From Pestalotiopsis fici W106-1 (taxonomy: Eukaryota; Ascomycota; Sordariomycetes; Amphisphaeriales; Sporocadaceae): a DNA stretch of 64,000 nucleotides. The stretch covers positions 1,936,977 to 2,000,976 of the forward strand of contig NW_006917091.1 in assembly GCF_000516985.1 (NCBI RefSeq). Direction: 5' to 3'. The notes below the pieces were generated by a model. That model worked only from the letters and a program-made list of their open reading frames with translations. It did no database searches and had not been told where the DNA came from. Shown here one piece after another: positions 33,874 to 45,899 of this stretch. A program made the position numbers and the translations under genes. The number at the start of each line of letters is the position of its first letter. Within the stretch, counting starts at the first letter, position 1.

Positions 33874-36052
33874 GGTGTAGAAAGTGAAGGCCGGAGCGCA
33901 GCAGCGGGGAGAAAGAGTCGAGTTTCAAGACGAATGAAGAGGTGTATGCAGCAGCCTTTCGGCGGAAGCAGAGGGAGAGGGAACGGATAGGTGGTGGGTT
34001 GGTAAATGCAGGCAAGGTAATGTGATTAGGTCGGCAGGCAGGTCGATGAATACAAGGTCGAAAGGAATAGGTGTGCGGTGAGGTTTATCTCTGCTGGCCG
34101 CATCCAATAAGTTGCGGTGCGATTGCGGTTGCTAAAGCAGAGCTGCTTTTGCATGCCGCCGTGGCGTTCCGCTGTCCGTCGCTAAACTTTTTAGGTGACC
34201 ATCTTACTTACTTTTACGTAGCATCATGGCCAGGTTGGGGCACTGAGCAGCGTTTTTCGGCTGTCTTCCCCGGGGGGGGGGATGGTTTCCAACGGTTCGT
34301 GGTGGGGAATCAGCAGACAATAGCAGCCTCATATCAAATCCGACCCGTCCCATGGATCCTTGGTGTACGGATCTACTAGGTTAGGTAGGTATTCATTGAT
34401 GTATGCGTGCTCCAGTTGTGGCCAGATGACTGTGCCAATAAAATCATCTTTCATACAAGCTCTTGAAGATATTTCCGGGAGAAGAAATAAACTGTCTCTG
34501 ACGAAGAGAAGAGGACATTCAAAGTAAAGGGCTCATTACTTCAAGAACTACGATATATTGTCGTCAAAACTTTTGATACAACCTAGCTATCCATGTACCT
34601 ACATTAGTAGTAGTAATGTATTGCGTAAACCACGGTCGCTCTGCTAACTACGAGCAGCCCCCGTGTTGATTGAGGCGCCGGATTCAGTCACTCCTGACCT
34701 TCCTTCGGCATCCGAACCCTCGGCAACTGCTATGGCTGAATAGTTTTTGCACATGTCGCTGAGCATCGCAACATTAATGATGCTATTTTCCCTGCGGTCC
34801 TAGATGGCTGCTCTTGTGACTATTGAAGTTTACACCAGATAATTTACTACAGAGTACCAGTGAACCATGGTGATATATATCTTACTTATAAGGTGACTTG
34901 AGTATCAAAATAGACGGGGAATCCTTCGGGCATTGTAACCAACAACCAATTCCGCAAGGCACCTACCTATGAAGATGGTGATCCTGTGCATACACCTAAC
35001 TTTTAGACTATGCTACCTTATCAAGTACGTAGGTAGCAGGCCTTGGGCAGGTACATTTGGCAACATCCGCCTTATTAAGTGCTTGACTCAAAGTCATGAG
35101 GTATCAATGGTCGCCATGTGAGGACTGTTGAGCAGCAGCTTCTCCTTGCATATCAAGGCAAAGAATACTTTATAAACACTTGGAATCAAGGTATTTACAA
35201 GAAGGTGCAATTGCTAAATTCTAGGTAAGCAGGTTCTAGCCCGCAGATTAGCCGGCTAGCTCGATTGAGCCTTGAATATTGGTGGGGTGATCAATGGGCA
35301 CACAGGCGCTTTGACCATATACATACTACATTACAGGCACCCGACTCGCCTCGCCCTCCAGGTTTCGGACAGAGAAACGTGCGAGTGGTGAGGCTCTAGT
35401 TCAGCCTGGTCGCGTTCAGCTAACCCAAGTGTAATGTACGTACCGACCGACCAACCAACCAACCATACCTACCTACTCTTTGCATTCCCATCGCTCATCA
35501 ATCATTTTATCACCAAAACGCTTTCCATCCATTTCTTGCGCAACTGCTTGGGGACGAGTCGCGTAAACCAACGAGCATCAACCCGACAACCCCTTGGTCG
35601 GCAGTCAATTTCTTGGTGCTTTTCCGACTCCCTTGTCCGTTAATTTTCTAGCATCTTGTGTGCCCGCCCTCATTGTCTTTTGTCGCCAACATTTCTAGAT
35701 GATACCCATAGTTCGCTGAGCGCCAGGTGCTCTTTTCTTTGTCGACCGACTGCGCGATTCGCAGATCAACGCACACTTGCCCATCAATCACAACACTGCA
35801 AGGAATAGGTGCCCGGCCATCACTTCACCGTTCAACCGACTTTGCATCCCTGTTCAACCGGCTAGACTCGAGCGAGCTCCCCTCGTCCCCGACGTCGCAT
35901 TTCCATCACTCGCTCGCTCATCGACAGAAGCAGGAGGAGGCGCCAGACTCGACCCCGACAAACATTTTGACCTCCTAAACAGAACCAACACCGTTCACCG
36001 TGCCGCTCGCGTACATTGCGCAGAAACCAACGCCAACCCATATACTCACACC
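33874..36052. other. Divergent intergenic region upstream of Mpo1-like and Rpb7 genes
   Basis: 2.2 kb. Many TACCTA/TAGGTA words (for example 34379-34391, about 34970, 35028 and 35465-35476). The last 600 nt before Rpb7 are C/T- and CAAC-rich, like a leader. No gene supported. Confidence 0.5.
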
Positions 36053-36789
36053 ATGTTCTTCCTCTATACCCTCGAGCGGCGCGTGACGCTGCATCCGTCC
36101 TACTTTGGCAAGAACATGCATGAGCTTGTCACGGGCAAGTTGCTGAATGACGTCGAGGGTACCTGTACCGGAAGCTACTATATTATTACCATCATGGACA
36201 CCTTTGACATCTCCGAAGGCCGGATTCTGCCAGGTAGTGGGCTTGCCGAGTTCACTGTGAGGTACAAGGCGGTTGTTTGGCGACCCTTCAAGGGTGAGAC
36301 GGTATGAAGACAGTCTGATCGGTCTCGGGTTGAAGGAACTTCTTTGACTGACCAACCCTCAGATCGATGCTATCGTTGTCTCTGTGAACCAGCATGGCTT
36401 CTTCGCCGAAGCTGGTCCTCTAAGGATCTTTGTTAGCTCGCATGTAAGCGAAACCATGGTTCGTGGTCTTGGGATTACATCAAGACTGACGCAGCCTTTC
36501 TAGTTGATTCCAAGCGATACAAAGTGGGACCCCAATGCTACGCCCCCCGAGTTCACCAACGGCGACGACTTGCACATCAGGGTGGGAACGCACGTGCGTG
36601 TCAAGCTGTTGGGTACCCGAGCTGAGGTCGGCGAGCTGTGGGCCATTGGCAGTATCAAGGAAGACTATCTCGGGTACGTTGAGCTTTGCGCAATCCTTCT
36701 TGATTTATGGCCTTTTCCTCATCCTCTCCTTCCCCACTCGAAAAGGTATGATCTGTTGATTGACATGTGCGTGTAGGGCTCTGGAGTAA
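36053..36789 (+). CDS. rpb7: DNA-directed RNA polymerase II subunit Rpb7
   Basis: Four exons: 36053-36301, 36363-36443, 36504-36673 and 36777-36789 (introns 61, 60 and 103 nt); the last exon adds only the final residues GALE. Product 170 residues, one shorter than the budding yeast protein. Rpb7 pairs with Rpb4 to form the stalk of RNA polymerase II, which binds emerging RNA and initiation/termination factors. Seen: N-terminal tip domain [19 protein letters not shown], the [14 protein letters not shown] linker, and the C-terminal S1/OB fold starting [20 protein letters not shown] and ending in [11 protein letters not shown]. The frame is open for 92 codons upstream of this ATG but holds no ATG, so translation should begin at 36053. 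Single-copy housekeeping gene. Confidence 0.95.
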
Positions 36790-39700
36790 GACGTCCACGC
36801 AATTGATGCATTGCTTTCCGTCCGCACCTGAGCCGCAAGATGTCATGACGTCCATATCCGTATTCCAAGCCACGGTCGGGTAATGACCGGGCAAGGCTGG
36901 TGGAATACGATGCGAGGGAAGATACCTAGACAAGCGTGCAGGTCTACAAAACAGGGGCCGCTTATACGCTGTTCTTCCGTATCCAAGGTAAAGACCATTT
37001 GTGCAGTGCAAGAAGTCTCGCTGCTATGAAACAAATTGGGCAAAATGATCAAAAAGCAACCGAGATGGTCTGCCAAACTGTCTCCCGTGGATCCGATGTG
37101 TTTGTGTCACAAGCCGGTCCGTCTGTTGGTGTGGCTAATATTTACATCTACCGCTCTGGATCGTAAGAAAACTCTTTTTTTGGAGCAGGCTAAGGGGGTT
37201 GCCTGACCAAGTCTACACTGCATTTCAAACATTTTCACATCTGCTTGCAAGCCACGTCGATGTTGCCGCATAGTTTTAGCGGCGGCTCCGGCGTGTGCCG
37301 AAATAGTTGCAACCCGATATACCAAGCTGTCTAGACGGCAATCTAATGATAAACGAGGATTGATAAAACAGCCTTGTTCTTTTTGGGAAATGAATGATTG
37401 GGCAGATCAAGGTACTCAAGATGTACTCGATGGTTTGACACAAACTCAAACGTCACAGCTTGCTCCCCTATGGACCATTCATCAGTAATGTGCTGTGTAT
37501 GTTACTTCTCTCCAGAGACGGTACTCAAATTTCTCGGGAGTACCAACCAAGGCCGAGGCACTATTCCTCGTCACCACCTTAGGTGATGGTATGTATACCT
37601 CAAAGATACATACAGACAGTGTCTGATCGGCATCGCAAATGCGGCACGGTCGACGAGAACTTGACGCTTTGACCGGCCCGTACATTTCGGATCGGGAATT
37701 CTGATGTTCTTGCCGCCTTAATGGCACCAACACTTTAAATACAGGTACTAAGCCATCGGTGATTGGACAACGTGCCACTGGGCAGCTGAGTCGGCTGCGG
37801 CAGCTCGCGTGTGTGTCCAATTAAACTGCAGACTGAATTGTGTGGGAGTGTGTGTTGGATGTTTGTTCTGCTCGCCCGCGTCTGCGCCTATCAAAACCTC
37901 CAGCCAAAACTCCAGCCGCGTTAGGCGAATCTCATGTGCGCCAAGAAACTGAATGCATCCATGTTTGTAACATGACATTGTAGCATTTGAGCCATGCCTT
38001 GGCAGTCCGTCGGAGTCTTTTTTTTTTTTTTCTCCCTTCCCCTGGCTAATCGCCAAGTTTTGCAGATTGCACATGGCCCTCTCTTGAACCTGGATGAATG
38101 TGAATGGATCTTCTTGCAAACATGCCGTAGATGACAAGTACGTTACAGACAACGCTCCAACATCCATTGGCTGATTTGCGGAATACGGGCCGCAGATGAT
38201 GGCCCCTCAGCTGAGCCATTTACTTTGCAAAGCTGGCATCGACTCTTCGAATCATGCATCACAGGGAATTAAGTCATACCACGAAAGCTAGTTGTATGGC
38301 TGTCTGTTCTTGGCACTATACCGCGCTGTGTCTGGTGCCAAATATGTCTGAGTTGATGGACGTCCGACTGAATGACATGAAAATGATCCCCCGATGTGGA
38401 AAATCCGCAGCGATGATATCGCCTCAATTTGTTGTTGAGTCAAGACAGTAGGTACTTGGGGAGGCAGCTTTTTACTCTTCGGTTTCTACCAACCCACGGC
38501 TCGGTTCTGTGTCAAATTACATGGTTTTTCATCACCTTGGTGTTATTCCCAAACTTGTGTGGGCAGTAAGAAAAGATACATGGATTCAAGCTCCTCCACG
38601 GATGAGAGGTGCTATTTTTGATTATCCCAATAGGATCACCATCTGCGTTCGGTGCTTAGCCGAGTCAGCGGGTTGCTGGCAAGACCAGGACAGAAGGATT
38701 GCTAGCAAACAAAAGAACCATGCAGCGATATGGGGCTGCTAGAAAGTACAATCACACAACGAGTGAAGTATATCATGCTTGCTCTTCTACTGTGTCATGT
38801 GTGGTTGACATATCTACCAATGGCCCACGAAAGAAACATCGTGCCTACATGAGAATACTTACATGATATGATGGCGGGTACATGAGAAGGGTTGGGAGGG
38901 GGAAAGCGACTAGGCAAAGAGGTCCGATGAGGCACGATGGATCAGACCGCTATGGACGCCAATATTCCTACCCAGGAACTTCCCTGGAATATACACAGTA
39001 TATTATCATGAACGCGGCAGGCAGGCAGATAAGTAGGTAGGCAGGGGTTGCAATAGGGCATCTCCACCTTGTTGCATGGACCCATAGGAAACATCTCAAC
39101 TTCTCACCGGCTGGTCCTTGTCCCTGAAACCACCTCCTCGCATGCACGTGCTGCTCCTATCTCGCCTTGCAGATGCCACATCCGTCGACGAGATTCTGCC
39201 CCAATGCAGCTCATTGTGGTGGCATAACGGTACGTCCTGTTCAAGGCCGGGCTTGTAGCACCGGCCTCGGGAGCGTTCGTCAGCATTTGTTCCCTTGAAA
39301 TCTACCGTGAGGATTATTACGGTTGCATAAAGAATTCGCCAGTTGCTGATGACATTGCTGAAGATTACAGTCTCGACGTTATGCTCTTTGGAGGCCGCAA
39401 ACATAGTACTCAAATGCACAGCTTTGGTCCAGTGGCATTGGTAAGCTGTCGGATCGGTAAACCTTTGCCTATGAGAGACGCTGGCATCAATGGGCAGCCC
39501 GCTCTCGAGGGAATTCAGACTCACCACCAATCAAAGCCCAAAAAAAAGAAAAAGAAAAAGTCCAAGCAGATGGATACCTGCAGGCTGAGAATATTGTGTC
39601 ACATTTGTTGTGTAACAACTAAATCCACTAGCCAGGTAACGTACATAACTGATGCAATATGAACCATCTGCACGGTACCCAATCAGATTCACTGCTCGGG

Positions 39701-41319
39701 GATTTTATACCTTATTAGTCTTGGACATAACTGAACCCTCAACACAACCGTTGGCCACAGTCAACATCAATCTGCCTTGTTTCTGCCCATGTGAAATCAG
39801 CAACAGGCAACAGACACGTGTGTTTTTTATAGCGTTTTTCTTTGGTAAATTACAAAGTCCACTGTCTTTGGCGATACCAGTTCGATTTTTGTTCTGAATA
39901 GATAGCAGTACCAAACTGCAAGGTATCGTCAAGTCAAAGCTAAGGTTGTGTTGGAATCTATGAATGAAATCATCACAAATCAGCCTTTCCAATGGATCCG
40001 TGCTTTGCCACTCATCAGCGGATGCATGAAGGCCAGTCCTTTACGCACAATCTGGGGGCAGAAATGATCTACAAGAATTGCACCTTCTCCAACTTGACCT
40101 GTTTCGTCCCTTGGTTCTTTTCAGCTCTTACGCACACCTGAGCGATGCAGCAGGTGATAAACTGTAGGACCTTGGCAAGCTCTAAACCTACTTGTTCAGA
40201 TCAGACCTCTGACCACCAGCTCTAGGCCTCGTGGGAATAGTGACGTTTTGGGCGACCAATTTTGGAGACAAACCATGGTCTAGACATATCCTGCATGATC
40301 GGATCAAGTACAATGAATCGCCCCTGCCAAGATATTGGAGCATGATATCCAGTCTGTCGGATCAAGCCCCGGAAGTCATGTGGACATTTCTATCTGTGGT
40401 CAGCATGCTCTTAATATTACAAGCGCAAGGGATGGGACCCAATTGTGTGGTTCGGCGACCATATTACTGAGACAACGGGTCAGTATAGAGATTGCATCGC
40501 GCCAACCCTCACAATCCCAAATAATCCCTTTATCCATCTGTCGCTGTGGCAAAAATTTGTACTTGTTGTACTCCGATGGGTGTCATTTTCCTAAGTACCC
40601 CATTAGAGTTGTTGTTGGTTCTATACTTGTCCAACCATGCCCCCAAGAAGTATAAAAAGTACTAAATCATTTTGTTATAATCATACAAATGAGAACCTTC
40701 ATGCGCCACGCCATCTTACCAACAATTTCCTGGAACTCCTTGTTTTTCCTTATATAAAGAAGAAACTATCTGCCCAATTTCAACTGCTACTTGAGCATAC
40801 TTGCCTTTTCGACTATTAACAGTCAAAAAAGATTGAGAATAGTCCACCGTCCTTCAAAGCTATCTGCAAATTATTTACCCATCTTCTTGTTCTCTACATC
40901 GGCCTTACTGATCAGGTGGAGACATCTTTCATTCTTCCCTTCGGTATACCTATCATTCCACTTTCTGCCTTGAGACAGTGATTAGAAGAGGTACGTGTTC
41001 AATAGTGACGAATGTCGACCCGGTCCGTGTTCGGTCAACAATGATTGGTGCTAAAGTCATGGTCAGCAAGGCTTTTCCGTCACGAACTTTCATCTGGCAG
41101 CTCTATCATATGACTGCCCGACCCTTACGCAAAGCATAGCTTTTCCACTGGAGGTACGTGCCGAAAACCCTCTGGTCATCGATTTTCCCGTCGAATCAAG
41201 TATCAGGTGGCTGTCCATATAGCCTTATTCTAATAAAGTTCATCGTAGAAAAAGTTTTCTTCATCTTGAGGACGTGTTTGTGAAATACAGCCAACCTAGT
41301 AGAGTTGCCAGGAAAGAAA
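36790..41319. other. 4.5-kb spacer, no gene recognised
   Basis: Open frames up to 144 codons occur (39096-39530 minus, 37748-38167 minus), but none has a motif, a signal peptide or plausible splice partners. Simple A-rich tract near 39540-39560. The 500 nt before the aminomutase are AT-rich and pyrimidine-rich, like a promoter or leader. Confidence 0.5.
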
Positions 41320-43141
41320 ATGTTACAGTTGTCGGCACTTGGCCGCCAATCCTCCCAGAGGAAGGGCCAGGTCATGTCTTCATTGTCTACTCTCAGCCAG
41401 TTACAGGTCTCTGAGTTGAAGCCATCTGTATCAATGCCCAGTTTCATAGGCGTTGGTCAGCGCCTTGCGAATAGAGGAATCTCTTCTTCATCTGCCAAAC
41501 ATGCTCATGAAGTGGCCATGCCAATATTCAAGTTGGACGAACCTATCACGCCATTCATGGGTAAAATTAAATCGGAACCACAGCCTGAGCCAAAGCTAGA
41601 TGAGTTTTGGAGGAAGATTCCAATGTGGAAAGATGTATCGGCTGAACAATTCATGTCGTACTCATGGAGTGCAAGTTTCACGCATGCCTAACACGCTCGA
41701 GAGCAATTACTGACTTGCGTCCAGATGAGAAATGACATCAAGTTTCACAGCAAATCAAACCCTCATGAGTTCAGGAAACTGATCGGTGGGCTGGTTCCTG
41801 ATTTAGTCCCAGTCGACAAGGCCACTGGTCGAATGCAGAGCCGAGATGAGTTCATTGACGACATTTTTGCTGGACTTGCTTGTTCCACCATGTCAGTGCG
41901 CATGATGTAAGTCTTAGAAAATACGTCTGTTGAGAGTTCGGGTCGCTATGATTCAGAAACTAATGTAGAATTTCAATCACAGGCCTTACATCTTCAGTAG
42001 GATCAATTGGGACGATCCTAGAAATGATCCCATATTCCGGCAATTCATGCCTCTTGGTTCCATGATGCTTCCAGATCATCCCAAAGCCAACCTCGACTCT
42101 CTGCACGAGAAAGTTGACTCCAAAGTAGATGGCTTGGTGCACCGGTATCCCGACAAGGCTCTTTTCCTTGGTAAGTTTGCCCTCAATAGGCTTTTGTATA
42201 GCTCCAGCTAATTCAAACCTTTCAGCTACATCAATTTGTCCCACCTATTGTGCATTTTGCACGAGATCGTATGATGTCGGCGCTGACACGACTACTCTCG
42301 AGAAGGAGGGTCGTTTCAAGCAGGGCAGGGCTCGATGGAAGGCTTGTTTGGATCATATTGCAAAGACACCTGAAATCCAGGACATTGTCATTTCGGGCGG
42401 AGACTCGTTCTTCATTGGGCCAGAGCATCTTGTTGAAATTGGGTTAAAACTGATTAGCATGCCCAACATCAAGAAATTCCGCTTCGCCTCAAAAGGGCTC
42501 GCAGTGAGCCCTAACCGGTTCCTCGATCCCAAGGATAATTGGACCAATGCCCTCATATACGTCAGTCAGCAGGCGGAGAAGGCTGGCAAGAGGATGGCTC
42601 TCCACACTCACTTCAATCATCCAAACGAAATCTCGTGGATCACTGAGAAGGCCAGCCGTAGGTTGCGGGACGCGGGAGTCACAGTTCGTAACCAAACGGT
42701 GCTGCTGAGGGGAGTCAATGACGATGTCAAGACCATGGGCACACTGATCCGCACTTTGGCAGATACATTAAGAATCCAGCCGGTATGTCAAGTTTCGGTT
42801 ACCTCGAGGAGACAATTGTCATGTCTTGATCTTGAATACTAACATGGACCTTGCAGTATTACGTTTACCAATGCGACATGGTGAAAAGGGCCGAACACTT
42901 TCGCACGCCACTGCAAACGATACTTGATATGGAGAAACAGCTCATGGGATCTATTGCCGGTTTTGACCTGCCAAAGTTCATCGTCGACCTACCTGGAGGC
43001 GGGGGCAAGCAGCCGGCAAATAGTAAGATATCATATGACCGAACGACGGGCATTTCAACATTCGACGCCCCGGCCGTCAAAGGCGGCAACAAGATTTACA
43101 AGTACTATGATCCTGTGGACTCGCTCATTGGAAGCGGATGA
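41320..43141 (+). CDS. Lysine 2,3-aminomutase-like radical SAM enzyme
   Basis: Five exons: 41320-41670, 41725-41906, 41983-42170, 42226-42782 and 42857-43141; product 520 residues. Intron 1 only keeps frame with a GC donor (GCAAGT...CCAG). KamA enzymes use a [4Fe-4S] cluster, S-adenosylmethionine and PLP to convert L-lysine to beta-lysine. Seen: WRKIPMWKDVSAEQFMSYSW (the N-terminal KamA segment), MMPYIFSRINWDDP, the radical-SAM triad C245-x3-C249-x2-C252 in CPTYCAFCTRSY, ISGGDSFF, LHTHFNHPNEISW, TVLLRGVNDD, QCDMVKRAEHFRTP and the PLP-Schiff-base lysine K477 in DLPGGGGKQ. The first 60-70 residues are Ser/Arg/Gln-rich without acids, like a mitochondrial presequence, and extend beyond bacterial KamA. 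The set of catalytic residues looks complete. An upstream extra exon cannot be excluded. Family strong; substrate (lysine versus another amino acid) inferred. Confidence 0.9.
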
Positions 43142-45899
43142 TCTGTGCCAGGTGGGCAGCATGCTTCTACCTGCACGACTCGGCGCTGGCTGAGAGGGGG
43201 GTCTGCTATCGGGTGGAGTGCTACGAGATGACGATAGGATCTTTTGAGTATGTGCATAGTATAGTGTGCACCTATTACACATAACGGACTGGATGGAGCC
43301 GTGTCATCAAGTGGCTTCATGGCTCTTGGAGTACGAGACAAAGTTGTTTGAGCATTTTTGCTCAGTGTGTTAAACTTGTTAATGTATTCAAACCGGGTGA
43401 AGGAAGCCAAAGTTGATGTTGTCGTGCCGGAACACATTTCCTCTTGTTCATATGCTCTAATACTAGTTATTTCCCCTTGAACCACCTCGTACGATTATCA
43501 GAATCCTAGTCGATGCAAATGTGCACCATTTATCATCCATACTTCCTTTACCATTTGATACTCTCATCTCGCAATCGGGAACGACTATCCGTGCAGTCAG
43601 TAGAGCATGCAATGGTATCAAGTCGCATGGCGCTTTGCTGAACAATGAGCAGGCGAGAAATTGAACGCAGGGGGGAAGAGATGGTTTATGGTATTTGAAG
43701 CTGGCGACAGACTACACTAATAAATATGATATGCTGGGCCGGCAGGGGCTGGCAGTATTATTACACAGTATCCATCCTCTCTGCCTTGCAACTTGTCCCA
43801 CCAAAGACATCCACATCTTGCGACGAGGATGACAAAAAGGACGCGACTCCGCCGGGATTCTCGTAACCCGAAAGTACCAACGTAGGCCACAGATCACCAC
43901 GTGAGCATCGGTCGACATTGACTGTGCTCACACACACACACATGCATTGGTTCATTCTTCTAGGAAAAGAGAGAAGAGAATAAAAAAAGGTATTTTCAAA
44001 ACGGAATGGTCTAACATTTTAGTTGAGAGCTATCCCAAGAATACCGACCCGACAGCCCGGGAATGGCAAGCCGCCAGTCGCAACGGAAGTGGACCACGGA
44101 GGACCCTCGTGGCCAGCGATGGACGGGCGGGAAGCATAAGATTAGATGGCCAGTAAAGGGACCACGGGATTTGCAGTCAGGGATTGATCAATTTTTCCCT
44201 CTCCACTGGCGTCTATGATACCGTGTACGTACTTCTTTGTACGTAGGCTTTTCCAAGAGCCCAAGGCATTCGTCGGCGTGAAATAGTCTCGGCACATATC
44301 TGAATCCAGCAATGGGCTTATGTGTCAATATGGGTGGCGCTTGTATGAGATGGACATGCCTAGATTTTTGAAGAATTAACATTGTCATATAGAGTATTGC
44401 ACATGCGAGCCGCAGCATCAAAAAGAATACTACACAAAGAGAAGAAGGAAAATAAAATGTAAATGTGATGACGCCAACGTGCGATCGATGGGCAGATTCG
44501 TCATGGTTTCCATCTTTGATACCGTGTACCTACGAATTGTACTTCGGTAGTTGACAGCTTCAGTTTTGTGGCCCTGTGAATTTTAAAAAAAAGGCTGATG
44601 TGTCGGTCAGATCGGCACTTTATGCATGTGAGGCTTTTGCTGGGCGGGGAAAGGGAACGATCATCACGACAAAAGCCAAGAAACAAGCTACTTAAGTATC
44701 GAAAGCTGAGCAGCAACAAAAAGAAGAAGAATAAACCATCGGCCAGCAAGAGTCGTGGTTGGCAAAAAGAGACAGAATGAGATTATCATCGCCTCTTGGC
44801 CAAATTGGCGTGGATGAGTGTCGATCGCTACCGAACGGGGATCTACTCATCTGCTGCTGCCCCTGGGCGTTGCAGCCGAAAGGGGCAACGGACGGACGAA
44901 AGAGGAACCCCACAGCTGGGGCAATCTTGGCGCCTACCAAGTGATGTGTGTACATATACACTAGTACATGACCCCCTAGCAGGTGAGAACACCCCCACCA
45001 GGCAGCCAGTAAGACTCCACATACTTCGCCGGGTCCTCGGGGCGCTCAGCGCTGTGTGAACGAGCCAACAGCCGCCGTTGACACATGTGCTAGCGTGCCT
45101 GTTCCTTGCAGGATCCTTGGAAGACGATTGGTCCCATCGCCCAACGTGTCCCTGAACATGGGATGTCCTCAAGGGCCAAGGCCGGGGGTTGAAGAGCTCT
45201 CCTTTGCTCCTCCTCCTTCAAAGGTCCACGTCGCCGCCAGGCACCCAGGCTTCTGGGCTTCAGCTAGGCTACTGTACTACTGGGAAGAATCACGCACGCA
45301 GCAGCCAGTGGCCCAACGCATGGCCCTGCTCTGGTCCGCCGACTGGCGGCAGGGTTCCCAAATCTTTGTGACCCTCGTCCTTCTAGAAAACCCATGCTCG
45401 CCATTGTCAGCCATCTCCACGAGAGCGGTGGCAGGCTCGGAATCCCTGTCCACCACTGGCCATTCGTTACTCAAGAGCTTGATGTGATGAGCGATGGCCG
45501 GCGCTTCGACTGGAACTTCTACTGGATCCCCCCCCCAGTGGTAGTTGTTCGCTCGATAAGAGATGAATTGTGCATCATATCGTCCCTTCCGGTCTTCTAT
45601 GACATCTTCGCAGTCCCGCCTTCCGTTCGTACATCTTTGCGACCTTTTTTTTTTTCTCCCCCTCTTCCCTTCGTCGATCAAGAAAAGAAAGCAAAAAACC
45701 CAAAGGCGATCTCGGCCCAGTGCCGTCTTCTACATTGTTCGTAGCTTGACACGGATACATACCATGCTTCTCTGTTGACCGCCAGTCGGTACCTCGAAAT
45801 TTGTGTGCCAGAATTCGAATTCAGCCATTGTGATTCTTCAATCACCCAAGTGCTTGGGTACATTCCGGACGAGGACAATTCCAGACGCCCATTTCAAAA
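43142..45899. other. Intergenic spacer, no gene recognised
   Basis: 2.8 kb. Frames at 45056-45487 and 45277-45681 are overlapping opposite-strand frames without family features. Short (CA)n near 43927-43941. The last 250 nt have T/C-rich leader-like texture before the next ATG. Confidence 0.5.

Noticed and set aside
37748..38167. 139-codon minus-strand frame
   Set aside because: Interrupted by a Lys run from an A/T homopolymer and without recognisable features.
39096..39530. 144-codon minus-strand frame
   Set aside because: No signal peptide, motif or coding texture; spans ordinary intergenic sequence.
45056..45487. 143-codon plus-strand frame
   Set aside because: Competes with a similar-length opposite frame and shows no domain; probably chance in GC-balanced spacer.
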